Source: Amycolatopsis sp. CA-126428
Lineage (GTDB): Bacteria; Actinomycetota; Actinomycetes; Mycobacteriales; Pseudonocardiaceae
Reading direction: 5' to 3'
DNA length: 64,000 nt
Assembly (NCBI RefSeq): GCF_002904335.1
Contig: NZ_PPHF01000136.1
Span: 124,001 to 188,000, forward strand
The notes below the pieces were generated by a model that was not told the origin of the DNA, ran no database searches, and worked only from the letters and a program-made list of their open reading frames with translations. Both the position numbers and the translations under genes were made by a program. Positions 35,769 to 46,189 of the stretch are shown here, piece after piece (positions within the stretch are counted from its first letter, which is position 1; every line of letters begins with the position of its first letter).

Positions 35769-37126
35769 GGCGCCGGTGGTTGCCCGCACTCGGGCTGGCG
35801 GCCGCGGCCGCCACGATCGGCGCGATGTTCGTGATCGCCCCGGCGAACGCGGCGGGCGGCGTGTCCGCGACCTTCTCGAAGGGCTCCGACTGGGGCACCG
35901 GGTACGAGGGCAAGTACACGATCGCCAACGGCTCGGGCTCGACGCTCGCCACCTGGACCGTCGAGTTCGACCTGCCCTCCGGCGCGAAGATCTCGTCGCT
36001 GTGGGACGGCAGCTACACGGCGTCCGGCCAGCACGTCACGGTGAAGAACACGTGGAACGGCAACGTCGCCAACGGCGGTAGCGCGAGTTTCGGCTTCAAC
36101 GTGGCGTACTCCGGTTCGTACGCCGCGCCGTCGAACTGCAAGCTCAACGGTGGGTCGTGTGCGGCCGGGGGCACACCCCCGACAACAACACCGCCCACTA
36201 CGACGCCGCCTGTGACGACGACCCCGCCGACCACCACGACCCCGCCCCCGCCGGGTGGCCGTGGCGCGCCGTACCTGTACATGGGCTGGGGCAGCCCGCC
36301 CAACCCGCAGACGGTGATGAACGCGACCGGGGTCAAGTGGTTCACCATGGCGTTCGTCAACGCCGGCGGTGGCTGCACCCCGGCGTGGGACAGCAGCCGG
36401 CCACTGCAGGGCAGCGCCGACGCCACCGCGATCTCGCAGATCAAGGCGGCGGGCGGCCAGGTCGTCCCGTCGTTCGGCGGCTGGAGCGGCAACAAGCTGG
36501 GCCCGAACTGCTCGACGTCCGCCGCGTTGGCGGGCGCCTACCAGCAGGTGATCAGCGCCTACGGGCTGAAGGCGATCGACATCGACATCGAGAACTCCGA
36601 CGAGTTCGAGAACGAGGCCGTGCAGGATCGCATCCTGGGCGCGCTGAAGATCGTCAAGCAGAACAACCCGGGCATCCAGACGATCCTGACGTTCGGCACG
36701 TCGACGACCGGCCCGAACTACTACGGCAACCGGCTCATCGACCAGTCGAAGGCGCTGGGCGCGAACGTGGACGTGTTCACGATCATGCCGTTCGACTTCG
36801 GCGGCGGCGCGAACATGTACAACAGCACGGTGAGCGCGGCGAACGGCCTGCGCGACAAGCTGAAGTCGACGTTCGGCTGGTCCGACGCCACCGCGTACGC
36901 CCACCTGGGCATCTCGGGGATGAACGGCCTGTCCGACCAGCAGGAGCTGACGGACCTGTCGACGTGGACCCAGATCACGAACTGGGCCAAGTCGAACAAG
37001 ATCGCCCGCCTGGCGTTCTGGTCGGTCAACCGCGACCGCGGCTGCCCCGGCGGCGGCGTCCAGTCGACGTGCAGCGGCATCGCCCAGAACGACTGGGACT
37101 TCACGAAGGTGACAGCGGGCTTCTGA
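35765..37126 (+). CDS. Secreted CBM2-GH18 chitinase-like protein with altered catalytic motif
   Basis: This 453-residue exported protein has a signal peptide (to about 30), a CBM2 module nearly identical to that of the upstream chitinase, a Thr/Pro linker and a shorter GH18-type barrel. The active-site strand reads GLKAIDIDIENSDEF: the central Asp-x-Asp-x-Glu is present, but the first Asp of DxxDxDxE is Lys. Related streptomycete proteins are annotated as chitinases, and the acid Glu is retained. Its ATG overlaps the previous stop by four bases, so both are made together. A palindromic repeat follows at 37131. Confidence 0.9.
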
Positions 37127-37130
37127 CGCC

Positions 37131-37188
37131 TCGTGAGTGGTAAGGAGGGTTAGAACCCTCCTTACCGCTCACGACAAGCCGCGGCAGA
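37131..37188. repeat. Dispersed nested palindrome, copy B (between convergent genes)
   Basis: The middle arms (37131-37143 and 37162-37174) pair with one mismatch around the core GAGGGTTAGAACCCTC. The right outer arm AGCCGCGGCAGA is present; the left is lost. It fills the gap between the chitinase and dgdA stops and could act as a bidirectional terminator. See copies at 16309 and 43421. Confidence 0.85.
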
Positions 37189-37206
37189 CCGCCCGCCGGA
37201 GGTCCC

Positions 37207-39477
<2,271 letters not shown>

Positions 39478-39500
<23 letters not shown>

Positions 39501-39945
39501 CCGGCAGTTCCGGGTTCGCGCCCCACGCCAGTTCGGTGACCACCCGCACCGCGGCCGGAACCGCGGCCCCGACCGCCGGGGACAGCCCGATCCCGCCGTC
39601 GACGCACGCCGGTTCGCAGCCCAGGACCAGGACCCGGCCCGCGTCGCCGCCCAGGAGGCGGAGGAGGCGGACGACCGCGTCGCCGGGCAGGTCGTGCGCG
39701 TCGGGCGCCTCCGTCAGGGACAGCGTGCCCGGTGGCCCGCCGTGCGGGGTCGCGTCGAGCAGGATCGTCGTGTCGTAGCCGCCGGTCAGGTCGTACGCCA
39801 GGTGGACCGTGGCGATGTCGTAGTCGGCGATCTGCACCCACGGGGGCAGGCCCGCCCGGTCCAGTTCCCGGAGCACTTCGACACCGAAGCCGTCGTCGTG
39901 CAGGAAGACGTTGCCGATACTCGCGACCAGGACACGTGGCCTCAT
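39478..39945 (-). CDS. Hydrogenase maturation protease (M52, HycI/HyaD-like)
   Basis: This 155-residue protein has the nickel-sensing endopeptidase fold: VLVASIGNVFLHDDGFGVEV with the first acidic metal ligand in HDDGFG, a second acidic position in YDLTGGYD and His in DATPHGGPPG. Such proteases trim the C-terminus of the [NiFe]-hydrogenase large subunit after metal insertion. No hydrogenase structural or hyp gene is visible in this window, so the partner must be elsewhere or the protein has another target. It starts with ATG at 39945 and lies alone between the LysR gene and a Sel1-repeat gene. Confidence 0.85.
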
Positions 39946-40003
39946 TGCGCGACCTCCAGGGGTGCGCTCTCAGGCTAGAGCTGTGAAATGGATCACACAA
40001 TAG

Positions 40004-41047
40004 CTAGTGCTGGTGCTCCCGCTCGTCCTGCACGGTCTCCGCGCGGGCCAGCCACAGTTCGGCCTCGTGGGCGGCACCGCGCGCCCGCAGCATGCGCGCC
40101 AGGCTCAGCATGCCCTGGACGTCGCCCGTCTCGGCGGCCCGGCGGAACCACTGCTCGGCCGTCGCCAGGTCGTCGCGGTGCTCGGCGAGGTGGCCGAGGT
40201 TGGTGAGCGCCGGGATGCTGCCGTGCTCGGCGGCCTTGCGGTACCAAGCGGCCGCCTCCCCCTCGTCGCCGCGGTTGCGGGCCAGCACGCCGAGGTTGGT
40301 CATCGCCGCCGGGTCGCCGCGCTCGGCGGCGTCGAGGTACCAGGTCTCGGCTTCTTCGATGTCGCCGCGGCGGTGCAGCAGCAGCCCGAGCCGGGTGATC
40401 GCCTCGACGTGGCCGCCGCCCGCGCCCTGGCGATACCACGATTCGGCGTCGCCCGGCCGGCCGAGCCGTTCGGCCTGCCGGCCGAGCTGGCAGGTCGCCG
40501 CGAGGTCGCCGGCCTGCACGGCGGACCGCCACCAGCGGGCCGCCTCGGCGGCCTGGCCGCGGTCGCGCAGCACGACGCCCAGGTCGATCATCGCGCCGGT
40601 GAAGCCCGCTTCGGCGGCCTGACGCAGCCAGGACTCGGCCTCTTCGCCCTTCCCGTCTTCACGCAGCAGACGTCCGAGCGCGGCCATCGACGGCAGGTCG
40701 CCGGTCCGGGCCGCCTCGCCGTACCAGTGCCGGGCGTCGTCGCGCTTGCCGCGCCGCTCGCAGGACTTGGCGAGGTGCTGCATCCCGTGCGGCTCGCCGG
40801 CCAGGGCGGCCTCGTGGTACCAGCGTTCGGCCTCCTCCTGCGCGCCGCGTTCGGCGAGGAGGTGGGCCAGCGCCGTCATCGAAACGCGGTCGCCGCCCAT
40901 GGCGGCCTTGCGGTACCACGACTCGGCCTCGGACAGCTCTCCGCTCTCGCGCATCGCCGCGCCCATCCGGGCCATGGCGACGACGTTGCCGCCTTCCGCG
41001 GCTTTGCGCTGGAAGAACTCGTCGAACTTCTTGAGCCGGCCGGGCAT
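40004..41047 (-). CDS. Sel1/TPR-repeat protein
   Basis: This 347-residue protein is built almost entirely of about ten 34-36-residue Sel1-like repeats with the recurring core AExWYRKAAxxGD (WYRKAAMGGD, WYHEAALAGE, WYGEAARTGD, WYLDAAERGD and others). There is no signal peptide or enzyme domain. Such solenoids act as protein-binding scaffolds, often in regulation or stress responses. GGAGGG precedes the ATG at 41047. It is divergent from the HNH nuclease gene. The partner is unknown. Confidence 0.88.
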   Translation of the reverse strand: MPGRLKKFDEFFQRKAAEGGNVVAMARMGAAMRESGELSEAESWYRKAAMGGDRVSMTALAHLLAERGAQEEAERWYHEAALAGEPHGMQHLAKSCERRGKRDDARHWYGEAARTGDLPSMAALGRLLREDGKGEEAESWLRQAAEAGFTGAMIDLGVVLRDRGQAAEAARWWRSAVQAGDLAATCQLGRQAERLGRPGDAESWYRQGAGGGHVEAITRLGLLLHRRGDIEEAETWYLDAAERGDPAAMTNLGVLARNRGDEGEAAAWYRKAAEHGSIPALTNLGHLAEHRDDLATAEQWFRRAAETGDVQGMLSLARMLRARGAAHEAELWLARAETVQDEREHQH

Positions 41048-41225
41048 CGGCTGCTCCCTCCGGATGGGTCCTGCTCCGGTAGTCGCAGAAGATCGGCTCC
41101 GTGTGACAGCTCCGCCGTGGGTGGGCGAGGTCACATTCGCGCCAGGTCATCGTGTCGGCGCGGTTGTCCCGCGTCGGCAGAGGTGACACTACGCCGCGCG
41201 ACCGCGCAGGTGAGAGGAGAAAATC

Positions 41226-41897
41226 GTGGCGGCCCGAAGCTTTCGGCTGAGCGTGACGCAGCGAACCCTGCTGGTAATCGCGGTTCTGGCCGTCGCGCTC
41301 TTCGGGTACTGGGCGACGAGGGGCGCGGGCGCGGCCCCGCCGACGTCGGGTGCGCCGGTGCCGGTGAGCGCGGCCGACGCGCAGAAGCAGCTCGACGAGC
41401 TCGCCATCGCCGCGCGGACGTCCATGGACGGCTATTCGCGCGAGAAGTTCCCCCACTGGGACAGCCAGGGGTCCGGCTGCGACACCCGCGAAGTCGTCCT
41501 CAAGCGCGACGGCAAGGACGTCCGGACCGACAAGGACTGCCGGCCGACGTCCGGGACCTGGACCAGCGTCTACGACGAGGAGACCTGGACGAAGGCGACC
41601 GACGTCGACATCGACCACATGGTCCCGCTCGGTCAGGCGTGGGCGAGCGGCGCGAAGTCGTGGACGACCGAGAAGCGCGAGCAGTTCGCCAACGACCTCA
41701 CCCGGCCGCAGCTGTTCGCCGTCACCGACAACCTCAACCAGCAGAAGAGCGACAAGGCGCCCGACCAGTGGAAGCCGCCGCTGGTGGCGTTCTGGTGCAC
41801 CTACGCGACCGACTGGATCGTCGTGAAGCACTACTACGGGCTCACCGTCACGCAGGCCGAGAAAACCGCCTTGACCGACATGTTGCGTCGCTGCTGA
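41226..41897 (+). CDS. Secreted or membrane-anchored HNH-type nuclease (DUF1524)
   Basis: This 223-residue protein has an N-terminal signal/anchor helix (about 13-30) and an extracellular HNH domain of the GmrSD/DUF1524 type. The metal-binding core is VDIDHMVPLGQAWASGAKSW, followed by the DNLNQQKSDKAPDQWKPP segment and paired cysteines (SGC with KDC; WC with RRC). Related secreted proteins of actinomycetes degrade DNA for nutrients or during development. GAGAGGAG before the GTG supports the start. An alpha/beta-hydrolase gene follows 9 bases later. Confidence 0.88.
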   Translation: MAARSFRLSVTQRTLLVIAVLAVALFGYWATRGAGAAPPTSGAPVPVSAADAQKQLDELAIAARTSMDGYSREKFPHWDSQGSGCDTREVVLKRDGKDVRTDKDCRPTSGTWTSVYDEETWTKATDVDIDHMVPLGQAWASGAKSWTTEKREQFANDLTRPQLFAVTDNLNQQKSDKAPDQWKPPLVAFWCTYATDWIVVKHYYGLTVTQAEKTALTDMLRRC

Positions 41898-41906
41898 GCT
41901 GGGCGG

Positions 41907-42545
41907 GTGACGACTTTCGCGCTGATCCACGGAGGCGGCGGCAGCGGCTGGGACTTCCACCTGCTCGTGCCGGAGCTGGCCGCCCGCGGGCACGACGCGG
42001 TCGCCCCGGACCTGCCGATCACCGACTCCTCGGCCGGGCTGGCCGAGTTCACCGAGACGGTGCTGGACGCGCTGGGCGACCGCACGGACGTCGCCGTCGT
42101 CGGCCATTCGTACGGCGGGTTCACCGCGCCGCTGGTCGCGGCGAAGGTCCGGGCGCGGCTGCTCGTGTACCTGGCCGGGATGATCCCGGCGCCGGGGGAG
42201 CCGCCGGGTGAGTGGTGGGGCAACACGGGCTTCGCGTCGCCGAAGGGCCTGACCGAGACCGAGCAGTTCTTCAACGGCGTCCCGGCGGCGCTCGCCGAGG
42301 CGTGCCAGGCGCACGGGCGCGAGCAGGTCAGCAAGGAGTGGGACGAGCCGTGGCCGCTGCCGGCCCACCCGGACGTCCCGACCAAGGTGCTCCTCGCCCG
42401 CGACGACCGGTTCTTCGTCCCGGACTTCCAGCGGCGGGTCGCGCGGGAGCGCCTCGGGCTCGAGCCGGACGAGCTCGACGGCCCGCACTGCGTGCCGCTC
42501 AGCCACCCGGGCGCGCTGGCCGACCGGCTGGTGAGCTACCTCTGA
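41907..42545 (+). CDS. Alpha/beta-fold hydrolase
   Basis: This is a 212-residue hydrolase. The oxyanion loop is LIHGGGGSGWDFHLL, the nucleophile Ser sits in VVGHSYGGF, a late acidic residue in LLARDDRFF and the His in LDGPHCVPLSHP. This resembles the esterase group that includes salicylate/jasmonate-esterase-like bacterial proteins. It starts with GTG nine bases after the nuclease stop and may be cotranscribed with it. The substrate cannot be predicted. Confidence 0.85.
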   Translation: MTTFALIHGGGGSGWDFHLLVPELAARGHDAVAPDLPITDSSAGLAEFTETVLDALGDRTDVAVVGHSYGGFTAPLVAAKVRARLLVYLAGMIPAPGEPPGEWWGNTGFASPKGLTETEQFFNGVPAALAEACQAHGREQVSKEWDEPWPLPAHPDVPTKVLLARDDRFFVPDFQRRVARERLGLEPDELDGPHCVPLSHPGALADRLVSYL

Positions 42546-42563
42546 CTGGGCCGTTGGGCGGTT

Positions 42564-42579
42564 AAAGGTCTAGACCTAT
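42564..42579. promoter_or_regulatory. DasR-like box upstream of the 3D-domain gene
   Basis: AAAGGTCTAGACCTAT holds the perfect 12-bp palindrome AGGTCTAGACCT and matches the dre consensus at 12 of 16 bases including the whole central 10 bp. It lies 94 bases before the 3D-domain gene start. Confidence 0.6.
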
Positions 42580-42585
42580 TGACTG

Positions 42586-42601
42586 TGTGGTCCAGGCCAC
42601 T
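42586..42601. promoter_or_regulatory. Second DasR-like box upstream of the 3D-domain gene
   Basis: TGTGGTCCAGGCCACT matches dre at 12 of 16 bases. A third, weaker GGTCTTGACCA sequence follows at 42605-42615, so three related boxes stand in tandem. Confidence 0.5.
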
Positions 42602-42672
42602 TACGGTCTTGACCAGCGGCGAACCCGCTCGCGTCACCTCCACCCGGTCCCCACCACGGAGGTTTCCTCGTC

Positions 42673-43415
42673 ATGCGTTTCGCGCACGTCCTCGCGCTGA
42701 CGGCCATCGCCGCCGGCAGTCTCCTCGCCGCCCCCGCGGCCTCGGCCGCGACGCTGCCCGCGTGCCAGCACTTCTACACCGGCCCGATCCCCGACCGCCC
42801 GGTCACCGGCGGGCACGGCCCCGGCACCCTCGTCGGCGCCGTGGACGTCGGCAGCCGCCTGCCCGCGCCCGGCTCGGTCAGCGGGGGACTGGGCACCGAC
42901 GGCAAGGTCGCCTTCACCTTCGCCCGGGTCCCCGGCGCGAAGGCCTACCGGGCTTTCCGCAACGGTCAAGCCCTGCAGTGGATCAGCGACTGGGGGCAGC
43001 CGACGCTCACCGTCACCGACGCTAGCCCGTGCCAGAACGCGAACTACCAGCTCTACGCGATGACGGCGGAGGACAACTCCCCGGCTCGCTCGGGCAGATC
43101 TCGACCGCCTACCGCCTCGACGGCACGAACCGGCTCGCGGCCTACCGCATCCCGGCGGGCACCACGCTGAACTACCGCGTGACGGCGTACAACGACGTCG
43201 CCCAGACCGCGCTCGGCTACCAGGCCGGGCCGGGCTTCTGCGCCGTCGACGCCCGGCTCGTCCCGTGGGGCACGCGGTTCTCCGTGCCGGGCTACGGCGA
43301 GTGCTATGCGGCCGACATCGGCAGCTGGATCAAGGACGACATCGTCGACGTCTGGCTGCCCGGCTCCCAGGCCGACGCCTGGGGCATCCAGCGGCTCACC
43401 CTCACCGTGCGGTAA
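42673..43415 (+). pseudogene. Secreted 3D-domain (cell-wall) protein gene with a one-base frameshift
   Basis: The first frame gives a signal peptide (MRFAHVLALTAIAAGSLLAA) and an FN3-like part (VPGAKAYRAFRNGQALQWIS, then YQLYAMTAEDNSPA). The second frame continues with SLGQISTAYRLDG and a 3D domain (FCAVDARLVPWGTRFSVPGY, then CYAADIGSWIKDDIVDVWL). Three-D domains form the double-psi barrel of MltA/Rpf-type wall enzymes. One base lost in 43081-43092 explains the break; restoring it gives 247 residues. It could be a sequencing error or real decay. Three DasR-like boxes upstream suggest control by cell-wall or chitin sugars. Confidence 0.8.
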
Positions 43416-43420
43416 GCCAG

Positions 43421-43491
43421 TCTGCCGCAGCTTGTCGTGAGTGGTAATGAGGGTTCTAACCCTACTAAACACTCACGACAGCTGCGGCAGA
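43421..43491. repeat. Dispersed nested palindrome, copy C (between convergent genes)
   Basis: The outer arms TCTGCCGCAGCT/AGCTGCGGCAGA and middle arms GTCGTGAGTG/CACTCACGAC are perfect, with core GGGTTCTAACCC. It occupies nearly all of the gap between the 3D-domain gene and the convergent nitroreductase gene. The most complete of the three copies. Confidence 0.88.
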
Positions 43492-43496
43492 CCTGG

Positions 43497-44135
43497 TCAC
43501 CAGCGGTCGAGGTGCAGGACCTCCTCGAGGGGCTGCCGCGCGGCCGGCTTGAACGTGTCGCCCGTGTAGAACGCCGTCGGGATCAGGGCCGCCTGGTGGA
43601 CGTTCTTCGGCAGGCCCAGCACCTCCGCCGCCTCCTGCTCGTACTTCAGGTGCAGCGTCGTCCACGCCGTGCCCAGCGTCACCGAGCGGGCCGCCAGCAT
43701 GTAGCTCCACACCGCCGGCAGCAGCGACGCCCACAGCCCCGCCTGGTTCCCGGCCGGCAGCTCGGAGGACGGCGTCTCCAGGCAGGGGACCACCAGCACC
43801 GGGACGTCACCCATCCGGTCGGCCAGGTACGCGACGCTGTCGCCGACCCGCTGCTGGACCGGGGCCCGGCCCGGGTCGTCGGCGAACAGCTTGCCCGCGG
43901 CGTTCGGGGACGCCAGGTACTCCTCGCACGCCCGGCGGTAGATCTCGCCGAGCGCGGCCCGCTGGTCCGCGTCGGTGACGAGCAGCCACTGCCACCGCTG
44001 CGTGTTCGAACCGCTCGGTGCCTGGAGCGCGACCTGAACACAGTGCTTGACCAGGTCGAGCGGCACCGGGCGCTCGAGGTCGAGGCGCTTGCGGACGGTC
44101 CTCGTGGTGGTCAGGAGCTCTTCGGGCGTCATCAT
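43497..44135 (-). CDS. Nitroreductase-family FMN-dependent oxidoreductase
   Basis: This 212-residue protein has the nitroreductase fold. The N-terminal FMN phosphate-binding Arg/Ser pattern is in TTRTVRKRLDLE and QAPSGSNTQRWQWLLV, and the C-terminal GLPKNVHQAALIPTAFYTGD closes the flavin site. Family members reduce nitro groups, quinones or flavins with NAD(P)H. The start is ATG at 44135 or 44132. It lies 18 bases downstream of the aldo/keto reductase gene on the same strand, suggesting a redox operon. Confidence 0.88.
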   Translation of the reverse strand: MMTPEELLTTTRTVRKRLDLERPVPLDLVKHCVQVALQAPSGSNTQRWQWLLVTDADQRAALGEIYRRACEEYLASPNAAGKLFADDPGRAPVQQRVGDSVAYLADRMGDVPVLVVPCLETPSSELPAGNQAGLWASLLPAVWSYMLAARSVTLGTAWTTLHLKYEQEAAEVLGLPKNVHQAALIPTAFYTGDTFKPAARQPLEEVLHLDRW

Positions 44136-44153
44136 CGGCCCATCATGCCGGGC

Positions 44154-45131
44154 TCACCAGCGGTCGTGCACCAGCGGCCGGATGAGCTCGTCGTAGGTTT
44201 CGCGGACGGCGGCGGCCGCCTCGGCCGGCAGCTGCGGGAGCGCGGCCGCCGCGGTGTTCGCCGCCGCCTGCCCCGCGTTGCGGGCGCCCGGGATCACCGT
44301 GCTGACGCCCGGCTGGTCGATGATCCAGCGCAGCGCGAACTGGGCGAGCGTCTGACCGGACGGCACGAGCCCGCGCAGCCGCTCGACGGCCTCCAGCCCG
44401 ACGTCGTACGGCACGCCCGAGAACGTCTCGCCGACGTCGAACGCGTCACCGTGGCGGTTGTAGTTGCGGTGGTCGTTCTCGGCGAACGTCGTCTGCGCGG
44501 TGTAGCGCCCGGACAGCAGGCCGGAGGCCAGCGGCACCCGCGCGATGATCCCGGCGCCCGCCTCCGCCGCCGCGGGCAGCACGCGCTCGAGCGGCTTGAG
44601 CCGCAGGCAGTTGAGGATGATCTGGACCGAGGCGACGTTCGGCCGCGCCAACGCGGTCAGGGCCTCTTCGCAGGTCTCGACGCTCACGCCGTACGCCTTG
44701 ATGCGGCCTTCGCCGACCATCGTGTCCAGGGCGTCGTACACCGCGTCGGAGGAGTACACCGGCGTCGGCGGGCAGTGCAGCTGGACCAGGTCGAGCGTGT
44801 CGACGCCGAGGTTGCGGCGCGACCGGTCGTTCCACTCGCGGAAGTTCTCGGCGACGTAGTTCTCCGGCACCTGCTCGACCCGGCGGCCCATCTTGGTCGC
44901 CACGAAGACGTCCCCGCGTTCGGCGAGGAACCGGCCGACCAGCCGCTCGCTGCGGCCGTCGCCGTAGACGTCGGCGGTGTCGAAGAAGGTGACACCGTTG
45001 TCGGCCGCCGCGTGCAGCACGGCCAGCGCGTCGTTCTCGTCGACCTCGCCCCAGTCCGCCCCGAGCTGCCAGCAACCAAGCCCGACGACGGACACTTCGC
45101 GGCCCAGGCGGGCGATCTTCCGGTTCTCCAT
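44154..45131 (-). CDS. Aldo/keto reductase
   Basis: This is a 325-residue (beta/alpha)8 NADPH-dependent reductase. The catalytic tetrad is visible: Asp in FFDTADVYG with Tyr in the same motif, Lys in VATKMGRR and His in VQLHCPP. The C-terminal VSTVIPGARNAGQAAANT binds the NADP phosphate. The ATG at 45131 gives the normal start MENRKIARLGREVSVVGLGC. It is divergent from a MarR regulator with only 42 bp between, so it is likely under that regulator's control. The substrate is unknown. Confidence 0.92.
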   Translation of the reverse strand: MENRKIARLGREVSVVGLGCWQLGADWGEVDENDALAVLHAAADNGVTFFDTADVYGDGRSERLVGRFLAERGDVFVATKMGRRVEQVPENYVAENFREWNDRSRRNLGVDTLDLVQLHCPPTPVYSSDAVYDALDTMVGEGRIKAYGVSVETCEEALTALARPNVASVQIILNCLRLKPLERVLPAAAEAGAGIIARVPLASGLLSGRYTAQTTFAENDHRNYNRHGDAFDVGETFSGVPYDVGLEAVERLRGLVPSGQTLAQFALRWIIDQPGVSTVIPGARNAGQAAANTAAAALPQLPAEAAAAVRETYDELIRPLVHDRW

Positions 45132-45173
45132 GTCGCGATCCAAGCACACGACCGGCGCCTATGATCGGCCGTC

Positions 45174-45659
45174 ATGGCCATGATTTCGGGTCCGGAGGGG
45201 TTGGGGACCCGGATGCGGCACGTCCTCGAGATCCTCGACGGCGACGTCGCGCGCTTCCTCGCCGACCTCGGCCTCGACGACTACCGGCCGCGCTACTCGC
45301 CGGTGGTGCGGGCGCTGCTCGCACGGGGCCCGCTGGCCATCCGCGAACTCGCCGGAGAGATGCGCGTGACGCACTCGGCGGCCAGCCAGACCGTCGCGCA
45401 GATGCACCGGGCCGGGTTCGTGAGCCTCGAGCCGGGCGCCGACGCGCGGCAGCGGATCGTGTCGCTCACCGCGCGGACGCGCGAGCTGCTGCCGCTGATC
45501 GAGGCGGAGTGGACGGCGACGACCGAAGCGATGGAGGCCCTGGAAGGCGAGCTGCCGTACTCGCTGCGCGCCCTGCTGGACGCCATCGTCGAAGCCCTGG
45601 AGCGCAAGCCGTTCCGGCAGCGGATCGGCGAGACCGGCGCCGCGCGGGAACTGTGCTGA
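45174..45659 (+). CDS. MarR-family transcriptional regulator
   Basis: This is a 161-residue winged-helix regulator: LAIRELAGEMRVTHSAASQT is the recognition helix region and MHRAGFVSLEPGADARQRIV the beta wing. A TATGAT -10-like box at 45160-45165 ends eight bases before the ATG, so its mRNA is probably leaderless. It probably controls itself and the divergent aldo/keto reductase and nitroreductase genes, a common arrangement for redox- or phenolic-responsive MarR proteins. The stop codon lies in a tandem 15-bp duplication. Confidence 0.88.
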   Translation: MAMISGPEGLGTRMRHVLEILDGDVARFLADLGLDDYRPRYSPVVRALLARGPLAIRELAGEMRVTHSAASQTVAQMHRAGFVSLEPGADARQRIVSLTARTRELLPLIEAEWTATTEAMEALEGELPYSLRALLDAIVEALERKPFRQRIGETGAARELC

Positions 45660-45682
45660 GCAAGAGCGTGCTGAGCAAGAGC
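45653..45682. repeat. Tandem 15-bp duplication at the end of the MarR gene
   Basis: GTGCTGAGCAAGAGC occurs twice in direct succession, the first copy containing the MarR stop codon. Probably a replication-slippage product; no function is evident. Confidence 0.8.
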
Positions 45683-45703
45683 GGTTGATCGAACGAGCGC
45701 CGG

Positions 45704-46123
45704 TCAGGTGTCCGGCAGCGGGAAGACCGCCCAGACGTACTTGCCGCCGGGGCAGCGTTCGAAGCCCCAGTCCAGCGACAGCGCCTGCACCAGGACGAGC
45801 CCGCGGCTGCGCGCCTCGGCCGGCGACGGCGCCCGCAGCTCGGGCAGCGTCCGGCCGGTGTCGTGCACCCGCAGCGTCAGCCGGTTCCCGGCGTGCTCGA
45901 GTTCGAGCCGCTGGGGCCGTTCGCCGTGCTCGAAGGCGTTGGTGACCAGCTCCGACGTGGCCAGCAGGATGTCCTCGAGCTGCCGTTCGCCCACGCCGAG
46001 CCGGAGCAGCGCCATCCGGACCTCGTGCCGGGCCAGCGCGGGCGCCGTCTCGTCGGCGGGGAGGAGCACCCTCAGGGGGGCGGCGGCCGTGGCTGCGCGC
46101 TGCGGCGTCCTCGACATCGTCAT
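45704..46123 (-). CDS. RsbW/SpoIIAB-like anti-sigma-factor serine kinase (HATPase_c_2)
   Basis: This is a 139-residue GHKL ATPase with the N box LLATSELVTNAFEHG, the G1 box LRVHDTGR and a final glycine-rich RGLVLVQALSLDWG. Such proteins bind a SigB/SigF-type sigma factor or phosphorylate an STAS antagonist. It lies directly behind sigF on the same strand. A GATT-N16-GGGTAC sequence ahead of it (-10 at 46166-46171) resembles a weak SigF promoter. It may be a second switch protein besides the usfX-like one upstream. Confidence 0.85.
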   Translation of the reverse strand: MTMSRTPQRAATAAAPLRVLLPADETAPALARHEVRMALLRLGVGERQLEDILLATSELVTNAFEHGERPQRLELEHAGNRLTLRVHDTGRTLPELRAPSPAEARSRGLVLVQALSLDWGFERCPGGKYVWAVFPLPDT

Positions 46124-46189
46124 CCGGTCCCCCTCCCAGTGAGTTCGGTACCGCTCGCCCGGCAAGTACCCAAGCGGATCAGCGGCTAA

